Part shown: one piece after another, positions 9,709-20,641 of the stretch | Layout of the letters: the number at the start of each line of letters is the position of its first letter | How positions within the stretch are numbered: position 1 is the first letter of the stretch | Assembly: GCF_001680005.1 (NCBI RefSeq) | Contig: NC_033567.1 | Coordinates: forward strand, 2,914,001-2,978,000 | DNA length: 64,000 nt | Source: Plasmodium coatneyi | Lineage: Eukaryota > Apicomplexa > Aconoidasida > Haemosporida > Plasmodiidae | Direction of reading: 5' to 3' | Notes under the pieces: generated by a model | Databases searched by the model: none | What the model was told of the DNA's origin: nothing | The model's input: only the letters and a program-made list of their open reading frames with translations | Translations under genes and position numbers: made by a program

Positions 9709-12700
9709 CTTCTCCTTTTCCCTGTACTTCTTTACCTTAACCCTCCTCTTTTCGTTGAATTGATGGTAAGGCTTATATTTGACAAAACAAAAGGAGCTGT
9801 CATGCTGAACGGTTAATAAACGGCGCACTTGCTTGCTGTCCACATAATACTTACGTTTCATTTGTTCCATTTGTTCCTCCACTGGGTAGCTCCTTATGTC
9901 TTCAACCGATTGGAAGCTTCTATTACTGTTCGCCCCTTTTAGCATTTTAAAATCCGCTGCACTTAGTAGGCTCAGATATTTTTCTCCACCTCTACTAGTG
10001 AGCTCATCCATGTGGAAGCATATCTTCTGTCTGTCCTCTTCACTTGTATCCTCCTCTGACTTTGAACAGGAGGAGGATGTGCAGCTAAGGGGGGTGCCAC
10101 CTTCGCTGTTGTTCATTCCGACCATAATGACGCCTTCCGCTTTGTTGTTCCAGTCAGCTTTTAAAAGGTTCCCCATTTTGGAAGTTTTCCTTTTTTTTCG
10201 GTGTCCTTTCCATCTCTTCCCATAGGGAAGGCATAAATTATTAACGTACTGGAGGCATTCACTTGAGCTGTAGCTTTTTAGGGATTCCTTCCCGAGTGGA
10301 TACTCTTCACTCTGCGTGAGATCCCATCCATTCTGCGTGAGGTCCCTTTCATTCTTTGTGAGGTCCTTCCTCGTCGCCATGGACGCGTCTTCATTCGTGC
10401 ATAACGACGTGGAGAAGCTTCTCGTTTCATCCCACAGGCTGTCATTCCATAGTTGCTCAGATAAAATAGCTGCGCTTAGATGATCTCCCCGTTTCTTCCC
10501 CTTCCTGTTGGGGTGATCCCTTTGGTTGGATTCTCTCCAGAGGGAAGTTACTAAGGAGGAATTTCCACCGGAGAATGGGTTGTGGCCTTTCCCCTTCGCT
10601 CTACTTACCATAGAGGCATTTTCCACAGACGCCTTAGACGCCTTCCATACAGATGTCTTCTTCCCTGATCGGCGCAAGAAGTGACTTGCCTTCTCTCTTT
10701 CATACGCCAGGTAGTTCCTACTCTTCACACGCTTCACTCGGAAGATACTTCTCCTGGTAGAGTCACAGCTGTCACTTGAATAAATGCTCCTCCCCATTTG
10801 AAAGGCTCTCTTAAATATCTCTTCTTTGACACTGGAGAATTTCATTTTTTTCCAAGTGAGTCGATTGGCTTGGTGCTGTCTCCGGGGTGGGTTGCAATGT
10901 GTGTGTGGGACGCACGTGCTGCATTCATCTGCTTTCTGTTCGTCTTTAACCAGGGGGATGTTCCCCTCTAGGGGGGAGGGATCCTCGCCGGTCAGCACAC
11001 CCCCTTTCTCAGATGGATGATCCCATGGGAGGTGCCACCGACGCTCCCGCTTAACTCTCCTCCCCCGCCGCTGGCCACCTGCACGGACGGATCGAAGGAC
11101 ATGGCTCAATATATGAAAGGTGATTCTCTTCCCATTGAAATAGCTGTCCAAGTGTCTTCTCAGAAATTTATTGTTTTCCTCCTTCGTGTCCTCATATATA
11201 AAAAGAAACAATCTGTTAAAAATGGACTCGTAAAAATCTGGAGATTTTTCTACGTATATTTGAAAAAGCTTGAAAATTTTTTCCATTTTTTTTTTGTTCA
11301 TTTTTATTACTTTTGTCATTTTCACTAAATTGAAGATGAAGGATGTTACCCGTTCGGCGTCCACAGTGGGGGGGATACAAGGTGGGTGTTCCTCATTTGC
11401 TTTCCCTTTTTCTATTTTTTTTTCCTTCTCCGTTGTAATTTCTTTCTCCGTTGTATTTTCTTTCTCTGTTGTTTTTTCTTTCTCCGTTGTTTTTTCTTTC
11501 TCTGTTGTTTTTTCTTCCTCAGTTGTCTTTCCTTCATCATTTTTTTTCCCTTTTTCAGTTGTTTTTCCTTCCTGAGTCATTTCCCCCCCAGGCAATGTGT
11601 TCGCCCCCCCGAACAACGCCTCCACCAGCAAGTAGTACACCTTCTTGAAGATGGAAGAATCGGGAGTCCTTTTTTCCTTCTTATCAAAGTCAAGCAGGTA
11701 GATCAAATGGTACATGAACTTTATATCCTCCAGTCCTCTTTTGCATTCCTTAAAATTTTCCAATGCATCGAGAAGACAGTGCCGCTTCAGGTTTAGGGTT
11801 TCTTTTAGGTAACCCTTTAGGATGCTTAGGGAGAGTCGAATTCGTTCCACCAGGGAGGAGGTTGTGCTTTCCCACGTCGTACCCTCACCGTGATGAGTGC
11901 AGCTGACTTGGTGTGGGGAACATAAAGTGGTGTTCCTCTGGGTGGGGGATCTCCTCCCCCCATGGATCAATCCCACGTTTGTGATTCCCCCTTGGACCAA
12001 CTCAAAACTTGGGGTCCATCCGAAATCGCCGTGACCCCATCTGGACAGGTCAGAGAAATTCGTTTCTGCCCCAAACGGGGGGAAGTCCTCACACGCAACG
12101 TTCTCCTCCACGCTGTGGATGCTGACGTTTGTGTGTCTGAACAGCAGGGTTTGCTCCATCGTTGCTGGTTGCACTGCTTGCTCTTCCACCGTTTTATCCC
12201 CGGTACTGACGAACAGGTACTGCTTCCCCTTGTACTCGTCCACACACATTCCGTTATTCAGGAAGGAAAAGTTGAAGTCGCAATAGTTGCTCATGAGGGA
12301 GAGCAGTCTCCCCCCCGGGACAACCCCCAGGGTTGTCTCCCCCTTGGGACACACATATATGTGTTCCACCTGCGAACCCATCTCATTCTGTCTCCCCCTC
12401 GAAAGCAACCACAGGTAAGTACTCCTTCGAGTGTACCTATTATGCATGTATACGTAACTGTCCTTCCCCCCCCCGACGTGGCCTTTAGGCAAGTTTTCTT
12501 CACCACGCTTCTTTTTCTGTTTTTTAAATAAAGCCCCATTGAAATTGTTGAAAATGTTAAAGTCCCCATGGTGGGTCAGGTTTATGTAGTTGTTGTCCCT
12601 CACCCCTAGGAGGATATCTAGGAAGGAGGTAAAGTACAGCAGGAAGCAAGTCACTACATTAGCCAAGTGGTGTGTATCGTTGGATTGAAAAAATTTCTGC

Positions 12701-15274
12701 TGAACCGTTTGTAACATTTCTTCATATAATTTTTTAATAGTGTCTGTGAGGACGTGCTCCAACTTTAGGTGTCTAAAAATGTCACCGATAACGGACAGGT
12801 GGATGTATTTCAGGGGGATGCTATTCGATATATCTACGTTGCTTAAATGACGCAACAGTTCCTTCCTCTTTCTTTTTCTGATCCATTTTTGGGTCGCTTC
12901 CTTTGACCCCTCCACGTGTGCACTGCTTCTTCCCCCCTTGTGGAGACCCCCATTTGGGGAGACACCTTCCTCGAGGTCCTTCCTTATGCACACAACCGGG
13001 TACCCATAAACGAAGTTCAAGATGGAGTTTCTAAAAGAGTACTCTCTCCTTGGATTGATAAAATGAAAAAATTTAAAATTGTTGTTCAGTTGGATAACTT
13101 CATAGTCCAGGGACAGATCATTGGGATCAATCGGATCGGTTGGATCAGACGGAACAGAGGAATCCTTGGGGTTCCCTTGTCCCCCTGTTGAAGAACCAAA
13201 GTCGAACGTGTTACAAATGTATGGAAAGACATACTTATTGTCGTCCACAAAATGGACGGTGTATCTTTTAATCCCTTTTTTGATCACGTGGTTATTCTCA
13301 TTCATGTCTGCAGTGGGGAACACTTCATCGCAGTTGAGTTTTCTCTTCCTGTCACTTTTCCTCTTCTTCACCATCGTTATGAAAAGCCTCAAGTTTACAT
13401 ATTTGTCTAAATTTTTCGGGTGAATAACTTCGTACAAAGTGGATAAGTGGGACAAATCGGATAGGAGGAGGTCCTCTTTGCATGTCCCTGTGACGGAATA
13501 TATTTTTGCCTTATTCTGAACGACGCAGAAATTTTTTTTTTTTTGTTTTTTCAGAATTTTTTGCAAGATAGAACTAATGTTCGGGTCATCCTTACTACAA
13601 GTAGACATATTATACAAGCAGGAAGTATGCACATCGATGGCGTTTTCCTTCCCTCGAGCGGTCTTCCCAGAAGGGACCTTCCCCGTGTGGTCCACATTGT
13701 AACCCTGAACGATTTGCTTTAAAAAGGAAGTCACTTCACCAGGGATATTCATACAATCTAATCCAAACTTTGACAAAAAAAATTTTCTCTTCTTCTCCTG
13801 TAGGAAGTGTTTCTCCAGTTCGTTCTCGGAGGGGTACTTTGAAAACGAACTACCCGCTTCTGTTGATCCGCTTCTCTTCATCTCCTCCCTCTGGCAGTAC
13901 TGTCCATACTTTACGACCAAACTGAGAAGGAGCTTATAAATGAGCAACTCGTTTCTACTGTCTTGCGTTTTCAGCAGAGCATGCAAAAAATAGAAAGCCT
14001 TTTTCATGCTTCCTATTTTTAGGAGGACCTCATTCTGGGCGCAGTTGATGCTTTTGCTCATAAACTGTATTATGTCGTTTTTCGCAAAATATTTCAGTTT
14101 TTTCAGTAGGAGGTAGTTCTCATACTGTTTTGAGCAATTGCTCTGCTTGCCGTTTGGGCTGTCCACCACGGGTTCTGCTTCATTGTTGAAGTTATCTACG
14201 CTGGACAGAGCGAACCACTCACACAGCAGATCCTCCTTCTTCTCTCCCCCCACTTGGTTCCCACCATTGACACCACGATGATCATTCGATACGCAGAAGA
14301 AGTACTCGAACAGAAGGATAATGTCCCCAAAAAATTTCTTCACGTAGGCGCAAAGGTACTCCTTCAAAATGGATACGTCATATGACAGGTAGTTGAGCCT
14401 TTGCGCTTTCTCTTTGTAATAACGCTTAACGTCGTGGAGTTGGCTGAGCAGTTTTTCCTTCCTGTGGAGTAGGTGTCTGTCTATTGTGCATCGGCATTCT
14501 GCGCAAATTCTTGAATGGATGTCTTTCCCTTTCTGTTGGCGGCACCGTTGGGGACGCTTACCACCCTTGGATGGACGAAGCTTTGCCATTTTCTCACGCA
14601 CGCAACCGGTACAATTGCAAACTTCGTTGTGTATTTCGTCACCCACGGCTTTTTTCGCTTCTCCCAATTGTTGCTTTTCCTCTTCGTTGTCTCCATCTTC
14701 TCGACCCATCCGGATGGGGTCCTCCCCCCGCAGCACCCCCAACCGCTGCTGCATAAGGAGTTCCACATTTCTCTCCTCCCAAGTGTCCCCCGGCACGCAA
14801 CGGCAAATGTTTGCGTAGAACAAATTCAGTTGCTCACTCACCCCTCTTATCATTCCAAACAAGTTCCTCCTAACCTCTTCGTCCTGTCTTTTTATAATGC
14901 TTAATACGTCCACAAAGAGATCGTAGTATTTGTCTCCTGTTTCAACCTTTCTTCTACTCTGTCGTCCATATTGCTCCTTCACCTTCTGCACAACCTTCTT
15001 GTAGACTGCGTTTTTGCTCCTCACCAGGGCGCGAAACTTGTGCCTTATTCGCTCTACGTTTAGGGATTTCACCAAGTGGTTCTTGTAAAAGGAGAGAACG
15101 AACAGGTGTGCTTTCGCTTGGAACGTATTGGATAATCTTCCACGGCGACTAATTCCCCCACTTCGGTTCTTACGTTTGTAATTGCGCTTACTTTTGTTAC
15201 TACTTGTCCTTTTTTTATTTATTCCCTTTTTTTTTCCACCCACGGATGACCCCGCCCGGATGTGCAAGGCCAAC
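9685..15274 (-). CDS. APC2: APC2 middle segment (open frame upstream of the cullin core)
   Basis: About 1,860 codons open, ending in a lysine run from a 24-base A tract and then a stop at 9658. No independent start is needed: nothing separates it from the segments on either side. Its content is mostly basic and helical, with low-complexity inserts such as a KTTEKE repeat near the middle. One helical stretch (PLKYIHLSVIGDIFRHLKLEHVL) resembles a cullin-repeat helix. I read it as the N-terminal half of APC2 because the cullin core starts immediately beyond the A tract and would otherwise lack its N-terminus. An acceptor CTACTTCAG at 15275 joins it in phase 2 to the upstream segment. Alternatively it is a separate gene; the sequence alone does not decide. 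Confidence 0.65.
11404..11580 (-). repeat. KTTEKE coding repeat in the APC2 middle segment
   Basis: Degenerate 18-bp units coding for KTTEKE, ENTTEK and related hexapeptides, about eight copies. Highly charged spacer without expected structure. Confidence 0.8.
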
Positions 15275-15354
15275 CTGAAGTAGGTATACATGCGAAATCT
15301 CAACTCACGCAGATGCCGCACCCGTCTGGCCCTCCTCAGCCGCGTTTCATTCAC

Positions 15355-17765
15355 TCGGGGGAAATCACATCCACCACGTCATGCACTGAGTTATTCCTTT
15401 GGGAACACCACCCCCCCCTAGGGGAAGTAACCACTTTCCGGAGAGAGCACGTCCATTTGTAGACTGAATTTCTCCTCTTAGAATGGCCGGGAATTCTTAG
15501 CCTCAACCTTCTATTGCGCCATTTGGTGATCCCCCCCAAATTTACGCGCAAATCCTTCCTGGTGAAGAACTCAAAGTAGTAGCAACTCATAGAGTGCAAA
15601 AGAAAGTTCCTTCTCAACATGGTTACATGTTCTGTATTGGAGGTCCTCTTCCCAATGGTTTTTTCCAACGCGTGAATCTTCTGTTTGTACTTTTTATAAA
15701 CCCCTACAAGGTACTTAACGACTGGTCTCTGAGAATGGATTTTTTTCTCAATAAGGTACTTTATTAGCTTTATGACTTCTCTTATAATTTCTTTGTACTT
15801 CTCCAGTCTCAGATTGTGTATCTCGTCTGGGAGGAGGCCAGACGGTTGGGTTCCGCCGCAGAGCCGTTCAGCACACTTACCACGGTTACCACCGTTAGCA
15901 GTGACACCCACGGAAGGTGCCCCATGTTTGTTGCCCCTCAAAAACACACGTAGCAACAAAAAAACGGCGTTGTCTAATCTGCGCTGGGTGGGAGAAAGAT
16001 TACAAAGAAGTTCGCTAGCGATGGTGGGGAAGGCCTGCTCCGTCCAGCTTCCTCGTCTGCCCCCCGCAGGCACTTTAGAATACTGCGAATTGGTTTGGTG
16101 AGCAACACCACCTCCCCCACAGTGACCCAAATTTCTGTACAGGGAAAAAATGTGCAGGGAGTACAAGTCAAGGTCCTCATACAGCCTGGCCACAATTTCA
16201 ACTGAGAAACTTAGCAAAAGGTAGAACCTCCCTATGGACTTTAAAAATACGTTATCGTAATTACTTAAAAAAATATGGACCTGATTCGACTCATAATTCT
16301 TTATGGTGTTGTTGAACAGATCCTTCATTAGGAATTCTTTGTCTGCCTTCCTCCTGTCAATTTCCTGTGTGTTGTTTCCATTCGTTGGTAGGTTCTTCAG
16401 TTGGTTCTTCAGTTGGCTCTTCACTCTGTCTGTTTCCTTTCCCACTTGGGCGTTTTTTCCTTCCTTCTTGCACTTACTCTTTTTTACTATTTGGATGTAG
16501 TCGTATATTGGCTCACGGTAGATGGAGTGTCTGGGGGGGACCATTCCTCTTGAGGTGCCCGCTAATCCTTTGCTGGAGGTTGTCAACCCTTTAGAGGAAT
16601 TTGCTAACCCTTTGGGGGAGGTCGACGTTCCTACCCCCCCCGCATGCCTATAATCAAAGTTAGCTAAGTGCTGCACATTTATGACGTCCCAAAATTTTTT
16701 CACTTGCACATTTTTTATGTAGTCTTCAATTTTTATTTTTACCAAATTGATTAAGTACAAATCGGTTATGTCTTCATTCCATAGTTCTTCTTTTTGCCTG
16801 CACAGGTCAGGTAAAAAGTGGTCCTCCCCCCCATGGGTTACATGACCTGATTTATTTTTCACCAATTGTTGTTTCTTCCCCGTTGGGAAAAAGGACACTT
16901 GTTTTAGTTTTTTCCATCTGTCTTCATCCAAAAGGATGCTTTCCACTAACCCCTTCGCACATTCGTTCATGTCATACCTGCTCCTCCGATCGAAGAAAAG
17001 ACTACCTTCTTCTGAATCCCTTTCTCTTCCCCCCCGGTGTAAGTATTCCTTCACTTTTTGCTTCTTTCTGTTCTTATTATAAATGGTGATCAAGCATTTT
17101 ACTCTTTCACACCAGGCGTTTAAAACTTGGGGGAGAAATTCGCTCCCATTTTTCCTACCCCAATTGTGTTCCTCCTCCTTTCCACATGCACACCACCTCT
17201 CCCCGATCAACCTCCTCCTCTTATTCCCATTCAGTAGGCACTCATCACAGAGGTCACCATTTCGAAAGGGGAAATGAAAGGGATACACAACTTTACGAAA
17301 GCGCAAATAAAAATTGTCTATATTTTTCCCAATGCTTTTTAAGTGGAAAAATAAGTTATGGACAAAGAGGTCTATTATGGACACTACGTTTTTGCTGTTA
17401 ATGCGGCTCGCAAAATTGCTCTTCACGAAGGGCAAATTTTGGTGATCTATGCCGACGAAATTTTCGATCACGTCGGGTAGTGCGAACACGTCGTCGTTTC
17501 GTTCTTGCCACCGTGGGGGCTTCTCTTCGGCGTACTTTTCCGCGTTGTTTTCTGCGCCGTTCCGTCCCCACTTGCTTTTCACTTTTTTCTCCCTCCATTT
17601 TGCTCCCCCCAGCTCGTTGGGGAAGGAGTGATTGTTTTCTTTCTCGTGGTCACTGCCTGGGTTGCTGGAGGGCGACGCCCTGTCCCTTCCCTTCCACTTG
17701 GCAGTGTTGTCTATGGTGGGGAATAATCTCGTTCCCTTCCGTCCGTCATGATTAGGAGCGTTCAT
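15355..17765 (-). CDS. APC2: APC2 N-terminal segment (or a separate unknown gene)
   Basis: 803 codons plus two bases from the ATG at 17765 (MNAPNHDGRKG). Residues about 95-160 are compact (NSKNVVSIIDLFVHNLFFHLK), and around residue 480 another hydrophobic helical block appears (FLSNYDNVFLKSIGRFYLLL). Both would fit helical cullin repeats, but similarity is too weak to be sure. The frame ends at TGA 15351-15353. A possible 80-nt intron (15275-15354, GTGAAT..TTCAG) joins GA + G in phase 2 and gives an uninterrupted reading into the next segment. If that intron is not real, this segment is a separate gene directly abutting the next. Confidence 0.6.
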
Positions 17766-18200
17766 GGGTTCCGCACGTTTGGCGGGTAAAGCGCCCAAGC
17801 GTGGATCACGCAGAGGTTGTTCGTGACCGGATCACACGTGCATGTAACACATACAGGCACACACAGGCACATACACACGCGTTTAGCGTTGCCTTCGCCT
17901 TGCTTGTCACTTTACAAAAAGGCAAAGTTTCCCTGCTGTGCGTTTTAGATAGGTTGTTTCTTAAGCCCCTGATTTGGCTTTTATTTTTTTTTATTTTTTT
18001 GAACTCGCCAATAGGGGAACAAAACTACAAGTGTGTCCCTCTCATTCTGCTTTGTTTCGCCCCTTTTGTGTACCCATCAGGCACCTGCTCATGTGCACAA
18101 GTGTGTGAATTTTCCGTTAATTCTCAAGCGCACGCGCACCGAACGCTTCGCATGCACAAACTGGAGACACTTTTGCCGGGCACCAGCGCAAAAAACGCGC

Positions 18201-18272
18201 AAACAAATATGTAAACAAATGTGTAAACAAATGTGTAAACAAATGTGTAAGCAAATGTGTAAACAAATGGGC
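18201..18272. repeat. 12-bp tandem repeat, six copies
   Basis: Six units of AAACAAATGTGT; the first unit has AAATATGT, the fifth AAGC, and the last ends in GGGC. Non-coding, about 440 bp upstream of the APC2 start codon. Confidence 0.9.
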
Positions 18273-19136
18273 TGATAAAGACTTACATAAATGTGTATCT
18301 GTAAGGGCACTACGGGAAAACGGTGCCCGAACGGATGGGGGGGAAGCTTCACTTCTGGACGGATGCTCCTACCCCGTTCTTAATTGCCCTCTCGCGGTTT
18401 TCACGAATGCGCAAGTCCCCGGTGATTAAGGAATAGGGCGGCTTGCGAGAAAAACATGTTCTGACAGGCACAAGTGGGGAACCCTTGGGAGGTGCGATAA
18501 TTTGCTGTCAAGTGGTGTTGATTTGTGGGAGGGGTTAACTTGGCGGTTGGTTATTTCAAGGGGGCATAAGTATACCTTGGAGGCACGCTGCAGGTACACA
18601 CGACAGGTTGCATAATACAGGTGCATGCGCCTGTGCGTGCACACCTTTTGGTACACACTGAGAACTGCGCAACCCTAGTCGTGGGCTCTATCAAAAGGAA
18701 GCGGCATGGCCTTTGCTCGCCAAGCGTTCCGAAGGGGCGACCGCACGGGAGTGTCACACGTTGCTGGAAATGGTGACTCGTACAGGTGTACAAGGTCAAC
18801 AAGGAGGAAAAAAAAAAAAAAAAATCTCTCTTAAGTTTATTCACATATTTTAGAATGTCTAGTAGGAGTACCACTCCATTGTGTATCTCCTTTTTCCTTT
18901 TAAGCATGTAACAACGCAAGGGTGCAAACACGGAAGGTATCATCCGCGGGGGTCATTTTGTTAAGAGACAAAGGGATTACAAAACTGTACGTTGTAAGAA
19001 TTATATTTTATTAAAAAAAAAAAAAAAAAAAATCTGTACAAAGTGGTAAGTTTAGCAAGTTCAAACTAAACAGGTGCAGCGCGAGGAAAGAACACGTGAT
19101 TAAGCACCAGCACACCACCCCAAACGAAGCGATGTA

Positions 19137-19346
19137 TTACACAATATAGTGCAGCTTAAAAATGGAGCTGAGGAGTTGTATCTTTTTCTGTTGGTTCGAT
19201 TGTGCAGCGTCATTTTTTTCTCCCATTCGGTTCACAACTCTGTTCTTTTTCTTATTTCCGTTCTTGGTACTTTTTTCATTCAAGTGAACAGGAAAGTGAC
19301 GCGAAAAGATTAACGCTGCTGACAAAAAAAGGATGTAGGGTTGCAT
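19137..19346 (-). CDS. Possible small secreted or membrane protein, 69 residues
   Basis: ATG at 19346 opens a 69-residue frame that starts MQPYILFLSAALIFSRHF, a plausible signal peptide or signal anchor, followed by a Lys/Asn-rich body and the end KLHYIV. It could be a real small gene, or the first exon of a longer one, because Plasmodium secreted proteins often carry the signal in a short exon. Nothing downstream could be joined with confidence. It may also be a chance ORF in a long intergenic region. Confidence 0.25.
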   Translation of the reverse strand: MQPYILFLSAALIFSRHFPVHLNEKSTKNGNKKKNRVVNRMGEKNDAAQSNQQKKIQLLSSIFKLHYIV

Positions 19347-20641
19347 GCTTCGGGCACAAGTAAGCACATTCCTATTTTGTCCCTTTTGCGAAAATGTAAA
19401 ATATGACCATTATGGGAAAAAAAAAAAAAAAAAAAAAGCAGCTACGTTTGGCTATATTTGCTCACATGTGCATATTTTATCGCGCTTTTTTTATGACCTG
19501 TTCAGGTAAAAAAAAAAAAAAAAAAAAAAAAAGGAAAATATAAACGTGTAGGCATATTTCTTTTCCCCCCAAATGCCGCGATTTTCCCTTTTTCGTGTTT
19601 TACGTTTTCTCCGCCATTTGTTAAATCAACATTTAAGTGTTTGTCACTTTGGAGTGTATTACACAGGGGCTATCTATCTGTAGCTCTTCCTTTTATTAAT
19701 TTTTACTATAAGGAAGATACTTGCATAGCCTCTTCGCTTTTTTTTTTTTTTTTTTTTTTTTGATACACTGCGAGCGTCACCACATCGATAGACAGGGATT
19801 TTCGCTTTAAGGAAGTGGCAGGCCAGCACGACGGGCTTCATCCAGTGATGAACTGGAAATGCATTTTTTCGTGAACGAATGCATGTTCGGGCTACAAACG
19901 TGATGGAGGAGTGACGTAGCTGCATAGCAGAGTAGAAGCATAGCACCGCAAACTCATAGCGGTAACGCTTCTTAACCTTGGAAAGGCCGATTTTTCCCGC
20001 GGGCAGATAAAAAGACACGGAACAAATTGGCCACTCTTCGCCACGATTACGTGACTTTACAGGAAAGCAAAAAAAAAAAAAAAAAAAAGTGTATGTGGGG
20101 AGGTTCACCCCACTTCACGTTTTCTAAACATACAGGGAGAAGGCAACGTATCAATGAGAGCGTGGATGAGTGACCCCTCTCCGCAGACATTTTCATACGC
20201 TCTCGCGTCAACCGGGTAACACACATTTATGTATGTGCGTACGCACACGAGTGCGGAACTCCCCTGTCCATATCTACAAATAGCTAACTTGAAATAATCC
20301 CCATTAAGCGCGGAAAATACATTTGTATTTCTCCAGACAGCGAGTTGCCGTAGCGGCTAATGAACTCCCTCCCCCTACAACATACATTTCGCCGCAAGGG
20401 CGTATTTAAAAAAAGAAAAAAAATAATAAATAAACACACACACACGTTAACTTGTGAGCGTCCGCACGCGTAGCTACCATTGTGCGGAAGGGCAAATATA
20501 TATACTGTGGAGCAGATCCGTCGGACCATCACCCCTGGTGCCGTGAATGCAATCAGAGTAACATCGTTACGAAAATACAAAGAAAAACAAAAAAGACAAC
20601 CGTAATAACGTTCCCTCTTTTCTTTTTTTTGCGTATGTAAA

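Larger units (their letters stand above)
17766..20641. other. Divergent intergenic region with no confirmed gene
   Basis: It separates the APC2 start (-) from the start at 20642 (+), so promoters for both should lie here. It holds a 12-bp tandem repeat (18201-18272), A/T runs near 18808, 19014, 19420, 19510, 19740 and 20070, and the element CCTGTTCAGGTA followed by poly(A) at 19497. Open frames on the minus strand at 18551-18943 and 19674-20108 are broken by homopolymers and were not accepted. One small ORF (19137-19346) is listed separately at low confidence. Confidence 0.6.

Noticed and set aside
11786..11803. Telomere-like GGTTTAGGGTTT
   Set aside because: It is coding sequence of the APC2 middle segment and a 12-base match is easily chance; unlike 55306-55325 it does not contain both variant units.
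19192..19200. GGTTCGATT, resembling a tRNA B-box
   Set aside because: No A-box, anticodon arm or acceptor stem could be drawn around it.
19674..20108. Minus-strand frame of 144 codons
   Set aside because: Bounded by poly-lysine and poly-phenylalanine from homopolymers; the middle looks protein-like in places but has no start and no family.
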